Origin: Prosopocoilus inquinatus
Lineage: Eukaryota > Arthropoda > Insecta > Coleoptera > Lucanidae
Reading direction: 5' to 3'
DNA: 64,000 nt
Assembly: GCA_036172665.1 (NCBI GenBank)
Contig: JAYKNF010000023.1
Span: 310,001-374,000 of the forward strand
Of the stretch, positions 1 to 11,706 are shown piece by piece. How positions within the stretch are numbered: the stretch's first letter is position 1; each line of letters begins with the position of its first letter. Both the position numbers and the translations under genes were made by a program. The notes below the pieces were generated by a model. That model made no database searches, was not told the origin of the DNA, and was given only the letters and a program-made list of their open reading frames with translations.

Positions 1-155
1 GTTTTCGGACGCAGCAGAAGCTGGAAATAGTTTTAAACGAAACAACACGTATTAGCGTCGTTCCTGTGATGTATCTAATCGATCCTTACTTATCTAACAT
101 GTAATTTAAAGTTTGGATGGACTCCAGTAAGACTGATGTGAGATACAAAGTTTTT

Positions 156-304
156 GGAAGCAGCAGGAGCTGGAAATAGTTTTAAACGAAACAACACGTA
201 TTAGCGTTGTTCCTGTGCTGTATCTAATCGATCCTTACTTATCTATCATGTTATTTGGCGTTTCGATGGACTCCAGTAGCTCTGATGTGAGATACGACGT
301 TTTC
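156..304 (+). repeat. Representative satellite monomer (unit definition)
   Basis: One unit, taken as starting at the GGACGCAG/GGAAGCAG landmark. Approximate positions within the unit: AluI-type AGCT at 14-17, DraI-type TTTAAA at 26-31, AACAAC at 35-40 and GTTGTT at 51-56 forming a short dyad, ClaI-type ATCGAT at 72-77, ATGTTATTTG near 93-102, GGACTCCAG near 113-121, GAGATAC near 133-139 and a T-run at 145-149. The conserved parts are the first 70 bases and the GGACTCCAG block. Most subtype differences cluster at the CGTATTAG/CGCATTAG step, the bases before GATCC, TTACTCATC versus TTACTTATC, GACGTTT versus GGCGTTT, the bases after CCAGTAA, and the final TACAAAG/TACGAAG/TACGACG segment. The unit start is my choice and has no biological meaning. 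Confidence 0.95.
190..211. other. Short dyad (AACAAC ... GTTGTT), example in monomer 2
   Basis: Six-base arms AACAAC (190-195) and GTTGTT (206-211) flank a 10-base loop. The same dyad sits at unit positions 35-56 in most of the 430 monomers, so any property it has is repeated every 149 bp. Some subtypes weaken one arm: GTCGTT in the first monomer of the window, and CACCAC in the 'GATACACCACC' subtype. The 9-bp deletions found in four monomers remove part of the loop and of the right arm. Short dyads are common in centromeric satellites, but a cruciform or protein-binding role here is only a hypothesis. Confidence 0.6.
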
Positions 305-1645
305 GGACGCAGCAGAAGCTGGAAATAGTTTTAAACGAAACAACACGTATTAGCGTCGTTCCTGTGATGTATCTAATCGATCCTTACTTATCTAACATGT
401 AATTTAAAGTTTGGATGGACTCCAGTAAGACTGATGTGAGATACAAAGTTTTTGGAAGCAGCAGGAGCTGGAAATAGTTTTAAACGAAACAACACGCATT
501 AGCGTTGTTCCTGTGATGTATCTAATCGATCCTTATTCATCTATCATGTTATTTGGCGTTACGATGGACTCCAGTAACTTAGATGTGAGATACGAAGTTC
601 TCGGACGCAGCTGAAGCTAGAAATAGTTTTAAACGAAACAACACGTATTAGCGTTGTTCCTGTGATGTATCTAATCGATCCTTACTCATCTATCATGTTA
701 TTTGACGTTTGGATGGACTCCAGTAACTCTGATGTGAGATACAAAGTTTTTGGACGCAGCAGAAGCTGGAAATAGTTTTGAACGAAACAACACGCATTAG
801 CGTTGTTCCTGTGATGTATCTAATCAATCCTTACTTATCTATCATGTTATTTGACGTTTCGATGGACTCCAGTAACTCTGAAGTGAGATACGAGGTTCTC
901 GGACGCAGCAGAAGCTGGAAATAGTTTTAAACGAAACAACACGTATTAGCGTTGTTCCTGTGATGTATATAATCGATCCTTACTCATCTATCATGTTATT
1001 TGACGTTTGGATGGACTCCAGTAACTCTGATGAGAAATACAAAGATTTCGGACGCAGCAGAAGCTGGAAATAGTTTTGAACGAAACACCACCTATTAGCG
1101 TTGTTCCTGTGATGTATCTAAACGATCCTTACTTATCTAACATGTTATTTGACGTTTGGATGGACTCCAGTAAGTCTGATGTGAGATACAAAGTTTTGGG
1201 ACGCAGCAGGAGCTGGAAATAGTTTTAAACGAAACAACACGTATTAGCGTTGTTCCTGTGCTGTATCTAATCGATCCTTACTTATCTATCATGTTATTTG
1301 ACGTTTGGATGGACTCCAGTAACCCTGACGTGAGATACGAAGTTCTCGGACGCACCAGAATCTGGAAATAGTTTTAAACGAAACAACACGCATTAGCGTT
1401 GTTCCTGTGATGTATCTAATCGATCCTTACTCATCTATCATGTTATTTGGCGTTACGATGGACTCCAGTAACTTAGATGTGAGATACGAAGTTCTCGGAC
1501 GCAGCTGAAGCTAGAAATAGTTTTAAACGAAACAACACGAATTAGCGTTGTTCCTGTGATATATCTAATCGATCCTTACTTATCTAACATGTAATTTAAA
1601 GTTTGGATGGGCTCCAGTAAGACTGATGTGAAATACAAAGTTTTT

Positions 1646-1785
1646 GGAAGCAGCAGGAGCTGGAAATAGTTTTAAACGAAACAACACGCATTCCTGTGAT
1701 GTATCTAATCGATCCTTACTCATCTATCATGTTATGTGACGTTTCGATGGATTCCAGTAACTCTGATGTGAGATACGACGTTTTC
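1646..1785 (+). repeat. Monomer with 9-bp deletion (140 bp), copy 1
   Basis: The sequence CGCATTCCTG replaces the usual CGCATTAGCGTTGTTCCTG, so nine bases (TTAGCGTTG, or an equivalent placement given the flanking TT) are missing. The unit also carries GTTATGTGACG in place of GTTATTTGACG, and the preceding unit carries GATATATC. These companion variants recur with the same deletion at 42154, 44218 and 52255, so all four derive from a single event. Confidence 0.93.
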
Positions 1786-3349
1786 GGACGCAGCAGAAGC
1801 TGGAAATAGTTTTAAACGAAACAACACGTATTAGCGTCGTTCCTGTGATGTATCTAATCGATCCTTACTTATCTAACATGTAATTTAAAGTTTGGATGGA
1901 CTCCAGTAAGACTGATGTGAGATACAAAGTTTTTGGAAGCAGCAGGAGCTGGAAATAGTTTTAAACGAAACAACACGTATTAGCGTTGTTCCTGTGCTGT
2001 ATCTAATCGATCCTTACTTATCTATCATGTTATTTGGCGTTTCGATGGACTCCAGTAGCTCTGATGTGAGATACGACGTTTTCGGACGCAGCAGAAGCTG
2101 GAAATAGTTTTAAACGAAACAACACGTATTAGCGTCGTTCCTGTGATGTATCTAATCGATCCTTACTTATCTAACATGTAATTTAAAGTTTGGATGGACT
2201 CCAGTAAGACTGATGTGAGATACAAAGTTTTTGGAAGCAGCAGGAGCTGGAAATAGTTTTAAACGAAACAACACGCATTAGCGTTGTTCCTGTGATGTAT
2301 CTAATCGATCCTTACTCATCTATCATGTTATTTGGCGTTACGATGGACTCCAGTAACTTAGATGTGAGATACGAAGTTCTCGGACGCAGCTGAAGCTAGA
2401 AATAGTTTTAAACGAAACAACACGTATTAGCGTTGTTCCTGTGATGTATCTAATCGATCCTTACTCATCTATCATGTTATTTGACGTTTGGATGGACTCC
2501 AGTAACTCTGATGTGAGATACAAAGTTTTTGGACGCAGCAGAAGCTGGAAATAGTTTTGAACGAAACAACACGCATTAGCGTTGTTCCTGTGATGTATCT
2601 AATCAATCCTTACTTATCTATCATGTTATTTGACGTTTCGATGGACTCCAGTAACTCTGAAGTGAGATACGAGGTTCTCGGACGCAGCAGAAGCTGGAAA
2701 TAGTTTTAAACGAAACAACACGTATTAGCGTTGTTCCTGTGATGTATATAATCGATCCTTACTCATCTATCATGTTATTTGACGTTTGGATGGACTCCAG
2801 TAACTCTGATGAGAAATACAAAGATTTCGGACGCAGCAGAAGCTGGAAATAGTTTTGAACGAAACACCACCTATTAGCGTTGTTCCTGTGATGTATCTAA
2901 ACGATCCTTACTTATCTAACATGTTATTTGACGTTTGGATGGACTCCAGTAAGTCTGATGTGAGATACAAAGTTTTGGGACGCAGCAGGAGCTGGAAATA
3001 GTTTTAAACGAAACAACACGTATTAGCGTTGTTCCTGTGCTGTATCTAATCGATCCTTACTTATCTATCATGTTATTTGACGTTTGGATGGACTCCAGTA
3101 ACCCTGACGTGAGATACGAAGTTCTCGGACGCACCAGAAGCTGGAAATAGTTTTAAACGAAACAACACGCATTAGCGTTGTTCCTGTGATGTATCTAATC
3201 GATCCTTACTCATCTATCATGTTATTTGGCGTTACGATGGACTCCAGTAACATAGATGTGAGATACGAAGTTCTCGGACGCAGCTGAAGCTAGAAATAGT
3301 TTTAAACGAAACAACACGAATTAGCGTTGTTCCTGTGATATATCTAATC

Positions 3350-5084
3350 GATCCTTACTTATCTATCATGTTATTTGACGTTTGGATGGACTCCAGTAAC
3401 CATGATGTGAGATACGAAGTTCTCGGAAGCAGCAGAAGCTGGAAATAGTTTTAAACGAAGCAACAGGCATTAGCGTTGTTCCTGTGATGTATCTAATCGA
3501 TCCTTACTCATCTATCATGTTATTTGACGTTTCGATGGACTCCAGTAACTCTGTTGTGAGATACGACGTTTCCGGACGCAGCAGAAGCTGGAAATAGTTT
3601 TAAACGAAACAACACGTATTAGCGTTGTTCCTGTGATGTATCTAATCGATCCTTACTCATCTATCATGTTATTTGACGTTTGGATGGACTCCAGTAACTA
3701 GGATGAGAGATACAAAGATTTCGGACGCAGCAGAAGCTGGAAATAGTTTTGAACGAAACAACACCTATTAGCGTTGTTCCTGTGATGTATCTAAACGATC
3801 CTTACTTATCTAACAAGTTATTTAACGTTTGGATGTACTCCAGTAAGTCTGATGTGAGATACAAAGTTTTTGGACGCAGCAGGAGCTGGAAATAGTTTTA
3901 AACGAAACAACACGTATTAGCGTTGTTCCTGTGCCGTATCTAATCGATCCTTACTTATCTATCATGTTATTTGACGTTTGGATGGACTCCAGTAACTCTG
4001 ATGTGAGATACGACGTTTTCGGACGCAGCAGAAGCTGGAAATAGTTTTAAACGAAACAACACGTATTATCGTTGTTCCTGTGATGTATCTAATCGATCCT
4101 TACTCATGTATCATGTTATTTGACGTTTGGGTGGACTCCAGTAACTCTGATGAGAGATACAAAGATTTCGGACGCAGCAGAAGCTGGAAATAGTTTTGAA
4201 CGATACACCACCTATTAGCGTTGTTCCTGTGATGTATCTAAACGATCCTTACTTATCTAACATGTTATTTGACGTTTGGATGGACATCAGTGAGTCTGAT
4301 GTGAGATACAAAGTTTTGGGACGCAGCAGGAGCTGGAAATAGTTTTAAACGAAACAACACGTATTAGCGTTGTTCCTGTGCTGTATCTAATCGATCCTTA
4401 CTTATCTATCATGTTATTTGACGTTTGGATGGACTCCAGTAACCCTGACGTGAGATACGAAGTTCTCGGACGCAGCAGAAGCTGGAAATAGTTTTAAACG
4501 AAACAACACGCATTAGCGTTGTTCCTGTGATGTATCTAATCGATCCTTACTCATCTATCATGTTATTTGGCGTTACGATGGACTCCAGTAACTTAGATGT
4601 GAGATACCAAGTTCTCGGACGCAGCTGAAGCTAGAAATAGTTTTAAACGAAACAACACGTATTAGCGTTGTTCCTGTGATGTATCTAATCGATCCTTACT
4701 CATCTATCATGTTATTTGACGTTTGGATGGACTCCAGTAACTCTGATGTGAGATACAAAGTTTTTGGACGCAGCAGAAGCTGGAAATAGTTTTGAACGAA
4801 ACAACACGTATTAGCGTTGTTCCTGTGATGTATCTAATCGATCCTTACTTAGCTACTATGTTATTTGACGTTTCGATGGACTCCAGTAACTCTAATGTGA
4901 GATATGAAATTTTCGGACGCAGCAGCAGCTGGAAATAGTTTGAAACGAAACAACACATATTAGCGTTGTTCCTGTGATGTATCTAATCGATCCTTACTCA
5001 TCTATCATGTTATTTGACGTTTGGATGGACTCCAGTAAGTCTGATGTGAGATACAATGTTTTTGGACGCAGCAGGAGCTGGAAA
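3350..5084 (+). repeat. Mixed satellite stretch containing the first 'AAGCAACAGG' module
   Basis: Ordinary 149-bp monomers, no gene. From about 3467 a fixed succession of subtypes appears: AAGCAACAGGCATTAG with CTCTGTTGTGAG and TTTCCGG; then CTAGGATGAGAG; then CACCTATTAG with CTAAACGATCC and GGATGTACTCC; then GTGCCGTATC; then CGTATTATCG with CATGTATCATG and GGGTGGACTCC; then GATACACCACC with CAGTGAGTCTG and TTTTGGGACG. The same succession, whole or partial, recurs at least nine more times downstream. The remainder (about 4460-5084) is a mixture of common subtypes. Confidence 0.85.
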
Positions 5085-8000
5085 TAGTTTTAAACGAAAC
5101 AACACGCATTAGCGTTGTTCCTGTGATGTATCTAATCGATCCTTACTCATATATCATGTTATTTGACGTTTGGATGGACTCCAGTAACTCTGATGTGAGA
5201 TACAAAGTTTTTGGACGCAGCAGAAGCTGGAAATAGTTTAGAACGAAACAACACGTATTAGCGTTGTTCCTGTGATGTATCTAATCGATCCTTACTTAGC
5301 TACTATGTTATTTGACGTTTCGATGGACTCCAGTAACTCTAATGTGAGATACGAAATTTTCGGACGCAGCAGCAGCTGGAAATAGTTTTAAACGAGACAA
5401 CACATATTAGCGTTGTTCCTGTGCTGTATCTAATCGATCCTTACTCATCTATCATGTTATTTGACGTTTCGATGGACTCCAGTAACTCTGATGTGAGATA
5501 CAAAGTTTTTGGACGCAGCAGAAGCTGGAAATAGTTTTAAACGAAACAACACGCATTAGCGTTGTTCCTGTGATGTATCTAATCGATCCTTACTCATCTA
5601 TCATGTTATTTGGCGTTTCGATGGACTCCAGTAACTTAGATGTGAGATACGAAGTTCTCGGACGCAGCTGAAGCTAGAAATAGTTTTAAACGAAACAACA
5701 CGCATTAGCGTTGTTCCTGTAATGTATCTAACCGATCCTTACTCATCTATCATGTTATTTGGCGTTTCGATGGACTCCAGTAACTTAGATGTGAGATACG
5801 AAGTTCTCGGACGCAGCTGAAGCTAGAAATAGTTTTAAACGAAACAACACGCATTAGCGTTGTTCCTGTGATGTATCTAATCGATCCTTACTCATCTATC
5901 ATGTTATTTGGCGTTTCGATGGACTCCAGTAACTTAGATGTGAGATACGAAGTTCTCGGACGCAGCTGAAGCTAGAAATAGTTTTAAACGAAACAACACG
6001 CATTAGCGTTGTTCCTGTAATGTATCTAACCGATCCTTACTCATCTATCATGTTATTTGACGTTCGGACGGACTCCAGTAACTCTGATGAGAGATACAAA
6101 GTTCTCGGACGCAGTAGAAACTGGAAATAGTTTTGAACGAAGCAACACGTATTAGCGTTGTTCCTGTGATGTATCTAATCGATCCTTACTCATATATCAT
6201 GTTATTTGGCGTTTCGATGGACTCCAGTAGCTCTGATGTGAGATACGACGTTTTCGGACGCAGCAGAAGCTGGAAATAGTTTTAAACGAAACAATACGCA
6301 TTAGCGTTGTTCCTGTGATGTATCTAATCGATCCTTACTCATCTATCATGTTATTTGGCGTTTCGATGGACTCCAGTAACTTAGATGTGAGATACGAAGT
6401 TCTCGGACGCAGCTGAAGCTAGAAATAGTTTTAAACGAAACAACACGCATTAGCGTTGTTCCCGTGTAGTATCTAATCGATCCTTACTCATCTATCATGT
6501 TATTTGACGTTTCGATGGACTCCAGTAACTCTAATGTGAGATACGAAGTTCTCGGACGCAGCTGAAGCTAGAAATAGTTTTAAACGAAACAACACGCATT
6601 AGCGTTGTTCCTGTGATGTATCTAACCGATCCTTACTCATCTATCATGTTATTTGACGTTCGGACGGACTCCAGTAACTCTGATGAGAGATACAAAGTTC
6701 TCGGACGCAGTAGAAACTGGAAATAGTTTTGAACGAAGCAACACGTATTAGCGTTGTTCCTGTGATGTATCTAATCGATCCTTACTTAGCTACTATGTTA
6801 TTTGACGTTTCGATGGACTCCAGTAACTCTAATGTGAGATACGAAATTTTCGGACGCAGCAGCAGCTGGAAATAGTTTTAAACGAGACAACACATATTAG
6901 CGTTGTTCCTGTGCTGTATCTAATCGATCCTTACTCATCTATCATGTTATTTGACGTTTCGATGGACTCCAGTAACTCTGATGTGAGATACAGAGTTTTT
7001 GGACGCAGCAGAAGCTGGAAATAGTTTTGAACGAAACAACACGCATTAGCGTTGTTCCTGTGATGTATCTAATCAATCCTTACTTATTTATCATGTTATT
7101 TGACGTTTGGATGGACTCCAGTAACCCTGATGTGAGATACGAAGTTCTCGGACGCAGCAGAAGCTGGAAATAGTTTTAAACGAAACAACACGTATTAGCG
7201 TTGTTTCTGTGATGTATCTAATCGATCCTTACTCATCTATCATGTTATTTGACGTTTGGATGGACTCCAGAAACTCTGATGTGAGATACAAAGTTTTTGG
7301 ACGCAGCAGAAGCTGGAAATAGTTTAGAACGAAACAACACGTATTAGCGTTGTTCCTGTGATGTATCTAATCGATCCTTACTTAGCTACTATGTTATTTG
7401 ACGTTTCGATGGACTCCAGTAACTCTAATGTGAGATACGAAATTTTCGGACTCAGCAGCAGCTGGAAATAGTTTTAAACGAGACAACACATATTAGCGTT
7501 GTTCCTGTGCTGTATCTAATCGATCCTTACTCATCTATCATGTTATTTGACGTTTCGATGGACTCCAGTAACTCTGATGTGAGATACAAAGTTTTTGGAC
7601 GCAGCAGAAGCTGGAAATAGTTTTAAACGAAACAACACGCATTAGCGTTGTTCCTGTGATGTATCTAATCGATCCTTACTCATCTATCATGTTATTTGGC
7701 GTTTCGATGGACTCCAGTAACTTAGATGTGAGATACGAAGTTCTCGGACGCAGCTGAAGCTAGAAATAGTTTTAAACGAAACAACACGCATTAGCGTTGT
7801 TCCTGTGTAGTATCTAATCGACCCCTACTCATCTATCATGTTATTTGACGTTTCGATGGACTCCAGTAACTCTGATGTGAGATACAAAGTTTTTGGACGC
7901 AGCAGCAGCTGGAAATAGTTTTAAACGAAACAACACGTATTAGCGTTGTTCCTGTGATGTATCTAATCGATCCTTACTCATCTATCATGTTATTTGACGT

Positions 8001-8213
8001 TTCGATGGACTCCAGTAACTCTAATGTGGGAAACGAAATTTTCGGACGCAGCAGAAGCTGGAAATAGTTTTAAACGAAACAACACGCATTAGCGTTGTTC
8101 CTGTGATGTATCTAATCGATCCTTACTTATCTATCATGTTATTTGACGTTTGGATGGACTCCAGTAACCCTGACGTGAGATACGAAGTTCTAGGACGCAG
8201 CAGAAGCTGGAAA
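5085..8213 (+). repeat. Higher-order repeat 2, copy A (21 monomers, 3129 bp)
   Basis: This block is followed directly by its second copy: positions 5085 onward align with 8214 onward at a 3129-bp offset (21 x 149). It holds the TAGTTTAGAACG > CTTAGCTACTATG > CGAGACAACACATATTAG run of subtypes, several CAGCTGAAGCTAG (PvuII-site) monomers alternating GTAATGTATCTAACC with GTGATGTATCTAATC, and the GTTCGGACGG / CAGTAGAAACTGG subtype. From about 6185 the offset becomes 3427 because copy B has two more monomers. Confidence 0.88.
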
Positions 8214-11200
8214 TAGTTTTAAACGAAACAACACGCATTAGCGTTGTTCCTGTGATGTATCTAATCGATCCTTACTCATATATCATGTTATTTGACGTTT
8301 GGATGGACTCCAGTAACTCTGATGTGAGATACAAAGTTTTTGGACGCAGCAGAAGCTGGAAATAGTTTAGAACGAAACAACACGTATTAGCGTTGTTCCT
8401 GTGATGTATCTAATCGATCCTTACTTAGCTACTATGTTATTTGACGTTTCGATGGACTCCAGTAACTCTAATGTGAGATACGAAATTTTCGGACGCAGCA
8501 GCAGCTGGAAATAGTTTTAAACGAGACAACACATATTAGCGTTGTTCCTGTGCTGTATCTAATCGATCCTTACTCATCTATCATGTTATTTGACGTTTCG
8601 ATGGACTCCAGTAACTCTGATGTGAGATACAAAGTTTTTGGACGCAGCAGAAGCTGGAAATAGTTTTAAACGAAACAACACGCATTAGCGTTGTTCCTGT
8701 GATGTATCTAATCGATCCTTACTCATCTATCATGTTATTTGGCGTTTCGATGGACTCCAGTAACTTAGATGTGAGATACGAAGTTCTCGGACGCAGCTGA
8801 AGCTAGAAATAGTTTTAAACGAAACAACACGCATTAGCGTTGTTCCTGTAATGTATCTAACCGATCCTTACTCATCTATCATGTTATTTGGCGTTTCGAT
8901 GGACTCCAGTAACTTAGATGTGAGATACGAAGTTCTCGGACGCAGCTGAAGCTAGAAATAGTTTTAAACGAAACAACACGCATTAGCGTTGTTCCTGTGA
9001 TGTATCTAATCGATCCTTACTCATCTATCATGTTATTTGGCGTTTCGATGGACTCCAGTAACTTAGATGTGAGATACGAAGTTCTCGGACGCAGCTGAAG
9101 CTAGAAATAGTTTTAAACGAAACAACACGCATTAGCGTTGTTCCTGTAATGTATCTAACCGATCCTTACTCATCTATCATGTTATTTGACGTTCGGACGG
9201 ACTCCAGTAACTCTGATGAGAGATACAAAGTTCTCGGACGCAGTAGAAACTGGAAATAGTTTTGAACGAAGCAACACGTATTAGCGTTGTTCCTGTGATG
9301 TATCTAATCGATCCTTACTTATCTACTATGTTATTTGACGTTTCGATGGACTCCAGTAACTCTAAAGTGAGATACGAAATTCTCGGACGCAGCAGCAGCT
9401 GGAAATAGTTTCAAACGAAACAACACATATTAGCGTTGTTCCTGTGATGTATCTAACCGATCCTTACTCATCTATCATGTTATTTGACGTTCGGACGGAC
9501 TCCAGTAACTCTGATGAGAGATACAAAGTTCTCGGACGCAGTAGAAACTGGAAATAGTTTTGAACGAAGCAACACGTATTAGCGTTGTTCCTGTGATGTA
9601 TCTAATCGATCCTTACTCATATATCATGTTATTTGGCGTTTCGATGGACTCCAGTAGCTCTGATGTGAGATACGACGTTTTCGGACGCAGCAGAAGCTGG
9701 AAATAGTTTTAAACGAAACAATACGCATTAGCGTTGTTCCTGTGATGTATCTAATCGATCCTTACTCATCTATCATGTTATTTGGCGTTTCGATGAACTC
9801 CAGTAACTTAGATGTGAGATACGAAGTTCTCGGACGCAGCTGAAGCTAGAAATAGTTTTAAACGAAACAACACGCATTAGCGTTGTTCCCGTGTAGTATC
9901 TAATCGATCCTTACTCATCTATCATGTTATTTGACGTTACGATGGACTCCAGTAACTCTAATGTGAGATACGAAGTTCTCGGACGCAGCTGAAGCTAGAA
10001 ATAGTTTTAAACGAAACAACACGCATTAGCGTTGTTCCTGTGATGTATCTAACCGATCCTTACTCATCTATCATGTTATTTGACGTTCGGACGGACTCCA
10101 GTAACTCTGATGAGAGATACAAAGTTCTCGGACGCAGTAGAAACTGGAAATAGTTTTGAACGAAGCAACACGTATTAGCGTTGTTCCTGTGATGTATCTA
10201 ATCGATCCTTACTTAGCTACTATGTTATTTGACGTTTCGATGGACTCCAGTAACTCTAATGTGAGATACGAAATTTTCGGACGCAGCAGCAGCTGGAAAT
10301 AGTTTTAAACGAGACAACACATATTAGCGTTGTTCCTGTGCTGTATCTAATCGATCCTTACTCATCTATCATGTTATTTGACGTTTCGATGGACTCCAGT
10401 AACTCTGATGTGAGATACAGAGTTTTTGGACGCAGCAGAAGCTGGAAATAGTTTTGAACGAAACAACACGCATTAGCGTTGTTCCTGTGATGTATCTAAT
10501 CAATCCTTACTTATCTATCATGTTATTTGACGTTTGGATGGACTCCAGTAACCCTGACGTGAGATACGAAGTTCTCGGACGCAGCAGAAGCTGGAAATAG
10601 TTTTAAACGAAACAACACGTATTAGCGTTGTTTCTGTGATGTATCTAATCGATCCTTACTCATCTATCATGTTATTTGACGTTTGGATGGACTCCAGTAA
10701 CTCTGATGTGAGATACAAAGTTTTTGGACGCAGCAGAAGCTGGAAATAGTTTAGAACGAAACAACACGTATTAGCGTTGTTCCTGTGATGTATCTAATCG
10801 ATCCTTACTTAGCTACTATGTTATTTGACGTTTCGATGGACTCCAGTAACTCTAATGTGAGATACGAAATTTTCGGACTCAGCAGCAGCTGGAAATAGTT
10901 TTAAACGAGACAACACATATTAGCGTTGTTCCTGTGCTGTATCTAATCGATCCTTACTCATCTATCATGTTATTTGACGTTTCGATGGACTCCAGTAACT
11001 CTGATGTGAGATACAAAGTTTTTTGGACGCAGCAGAAGCTGGAAATAGTTTTAAACGAAACAACACGCATTAGCGTTGTTCCTGTGATGTATCTAATCGA
11101 TCCTTACTCATCTATCATGTTATTTGGCGTTTCGATGGACTCCAGTAACTTAGATGTGAGATACGAAGTTCTCGGACGCAGCTGAAGCTAGAAATAGTTT

Positions 11201-11706
11201 TAAACGAAACAACACGCATTAGCGTTGTTCCTGTGTAGTATCTAATCGACCCCTACTCATCTATCATGTTATTTGACGTTTCGATGGACTCCAGTAACTC
11301 TGATGTGAGATACAAAGTTTTTGGACGCAGCAGCAGCTGGAAATAGTTTTAAACGAAACAACACGTATTAGCGTTGTTCCTGTGATGTATCTAATCGATC
11401 CTTACTCATCTATCATGTTATTTGACGTTTCGATGGACTCCAGTAACTCTAATGTGGGAAACGAAATTTTCGGACGCAGCAGAAGCTGGAAATAGTTTTA
11501 AACGAAACAACACGCATTAGCGTTGTTCCTGTGATGTATCTAATCGATCCTTACTTATCTATCATGTTATTTGACGTTTGGATGGACTCCAGTAACCCTG
11601 ACGTGAGATACGAAGTTCTAGGACGCAGCAGAAGCTGGAAATAGTTTTAAACGAAACAACACGCATTAGCGTTGTTCCTGTGATGTATCTAATCGATCCT
11701 TACTCA
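8214..11706 (+). repeat. Higher-order repeat 2, copy B (23 monomers, plus 1 bp)
   Basis: Same order of subtypes as copy A, with two additional monomers around 9318-9616 (the CTTATCTACTATG/CTAAAGTG subtype and a GTTCGGACGG unit), which shifts the offset from 3129 to 3427 bp (23 x 149). It also contains the only 150-bp monomer in the window (10875-11024). The copies diverge near 8278/11706. The head-to-tail adjacency and the whole-monomer size change fit unequal crossing-over. Confidence 0.88.
10875..11024 (+). repeat. Monomer with 1-bp insertion (150 bp)
   Basis: A run of six T at 11019-11024 replaces the usual five before GGACGCAG. The corresponding position of copy A (near 7595) has five. 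The extra base makes the unit 150 bp, a multiple of three, so the next unit is read in the same frame. This is why an 83-codon open frame exists at 10934-11185: its two halves are the same satellite sequence translated twice. It is not a gene. Confidence 0.92.

Larger units (their letters stand above)
1..3349 (+). repeat. Higher-order repeat 1: 12-monomer unit (period 1779 bp), two copies
   Basis: Bases 1-1570 match 1780-3349 almost perfectly; I noticed only a few substitutions (for example TTATTCAT/TTACTCAT near 535 and CACCAGAATC/CACCAGAAGC near 1355). The period is 12 x 149 minus 9, because the first copy ends in a monomer with a 9-bp deletion (1646-1785). Copies part near 1571/3350. A subtype with GTAATTTAAAG and GGAAGCAGCAGG occurs at about 7, 305, 1497, 1786 and 2084, and I did not find it elsewhere in the window, so this block has its own recent history. 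Confidence 0.9.

Noticed and set aside
10934..11185. 83-codon open frame on the plus strand
   Set aside because: It is two consecutive satellite units translated in the same frame because of a 1-bp insertion; its two halves are near-identical. No ribosome binding site, domain or independent support.
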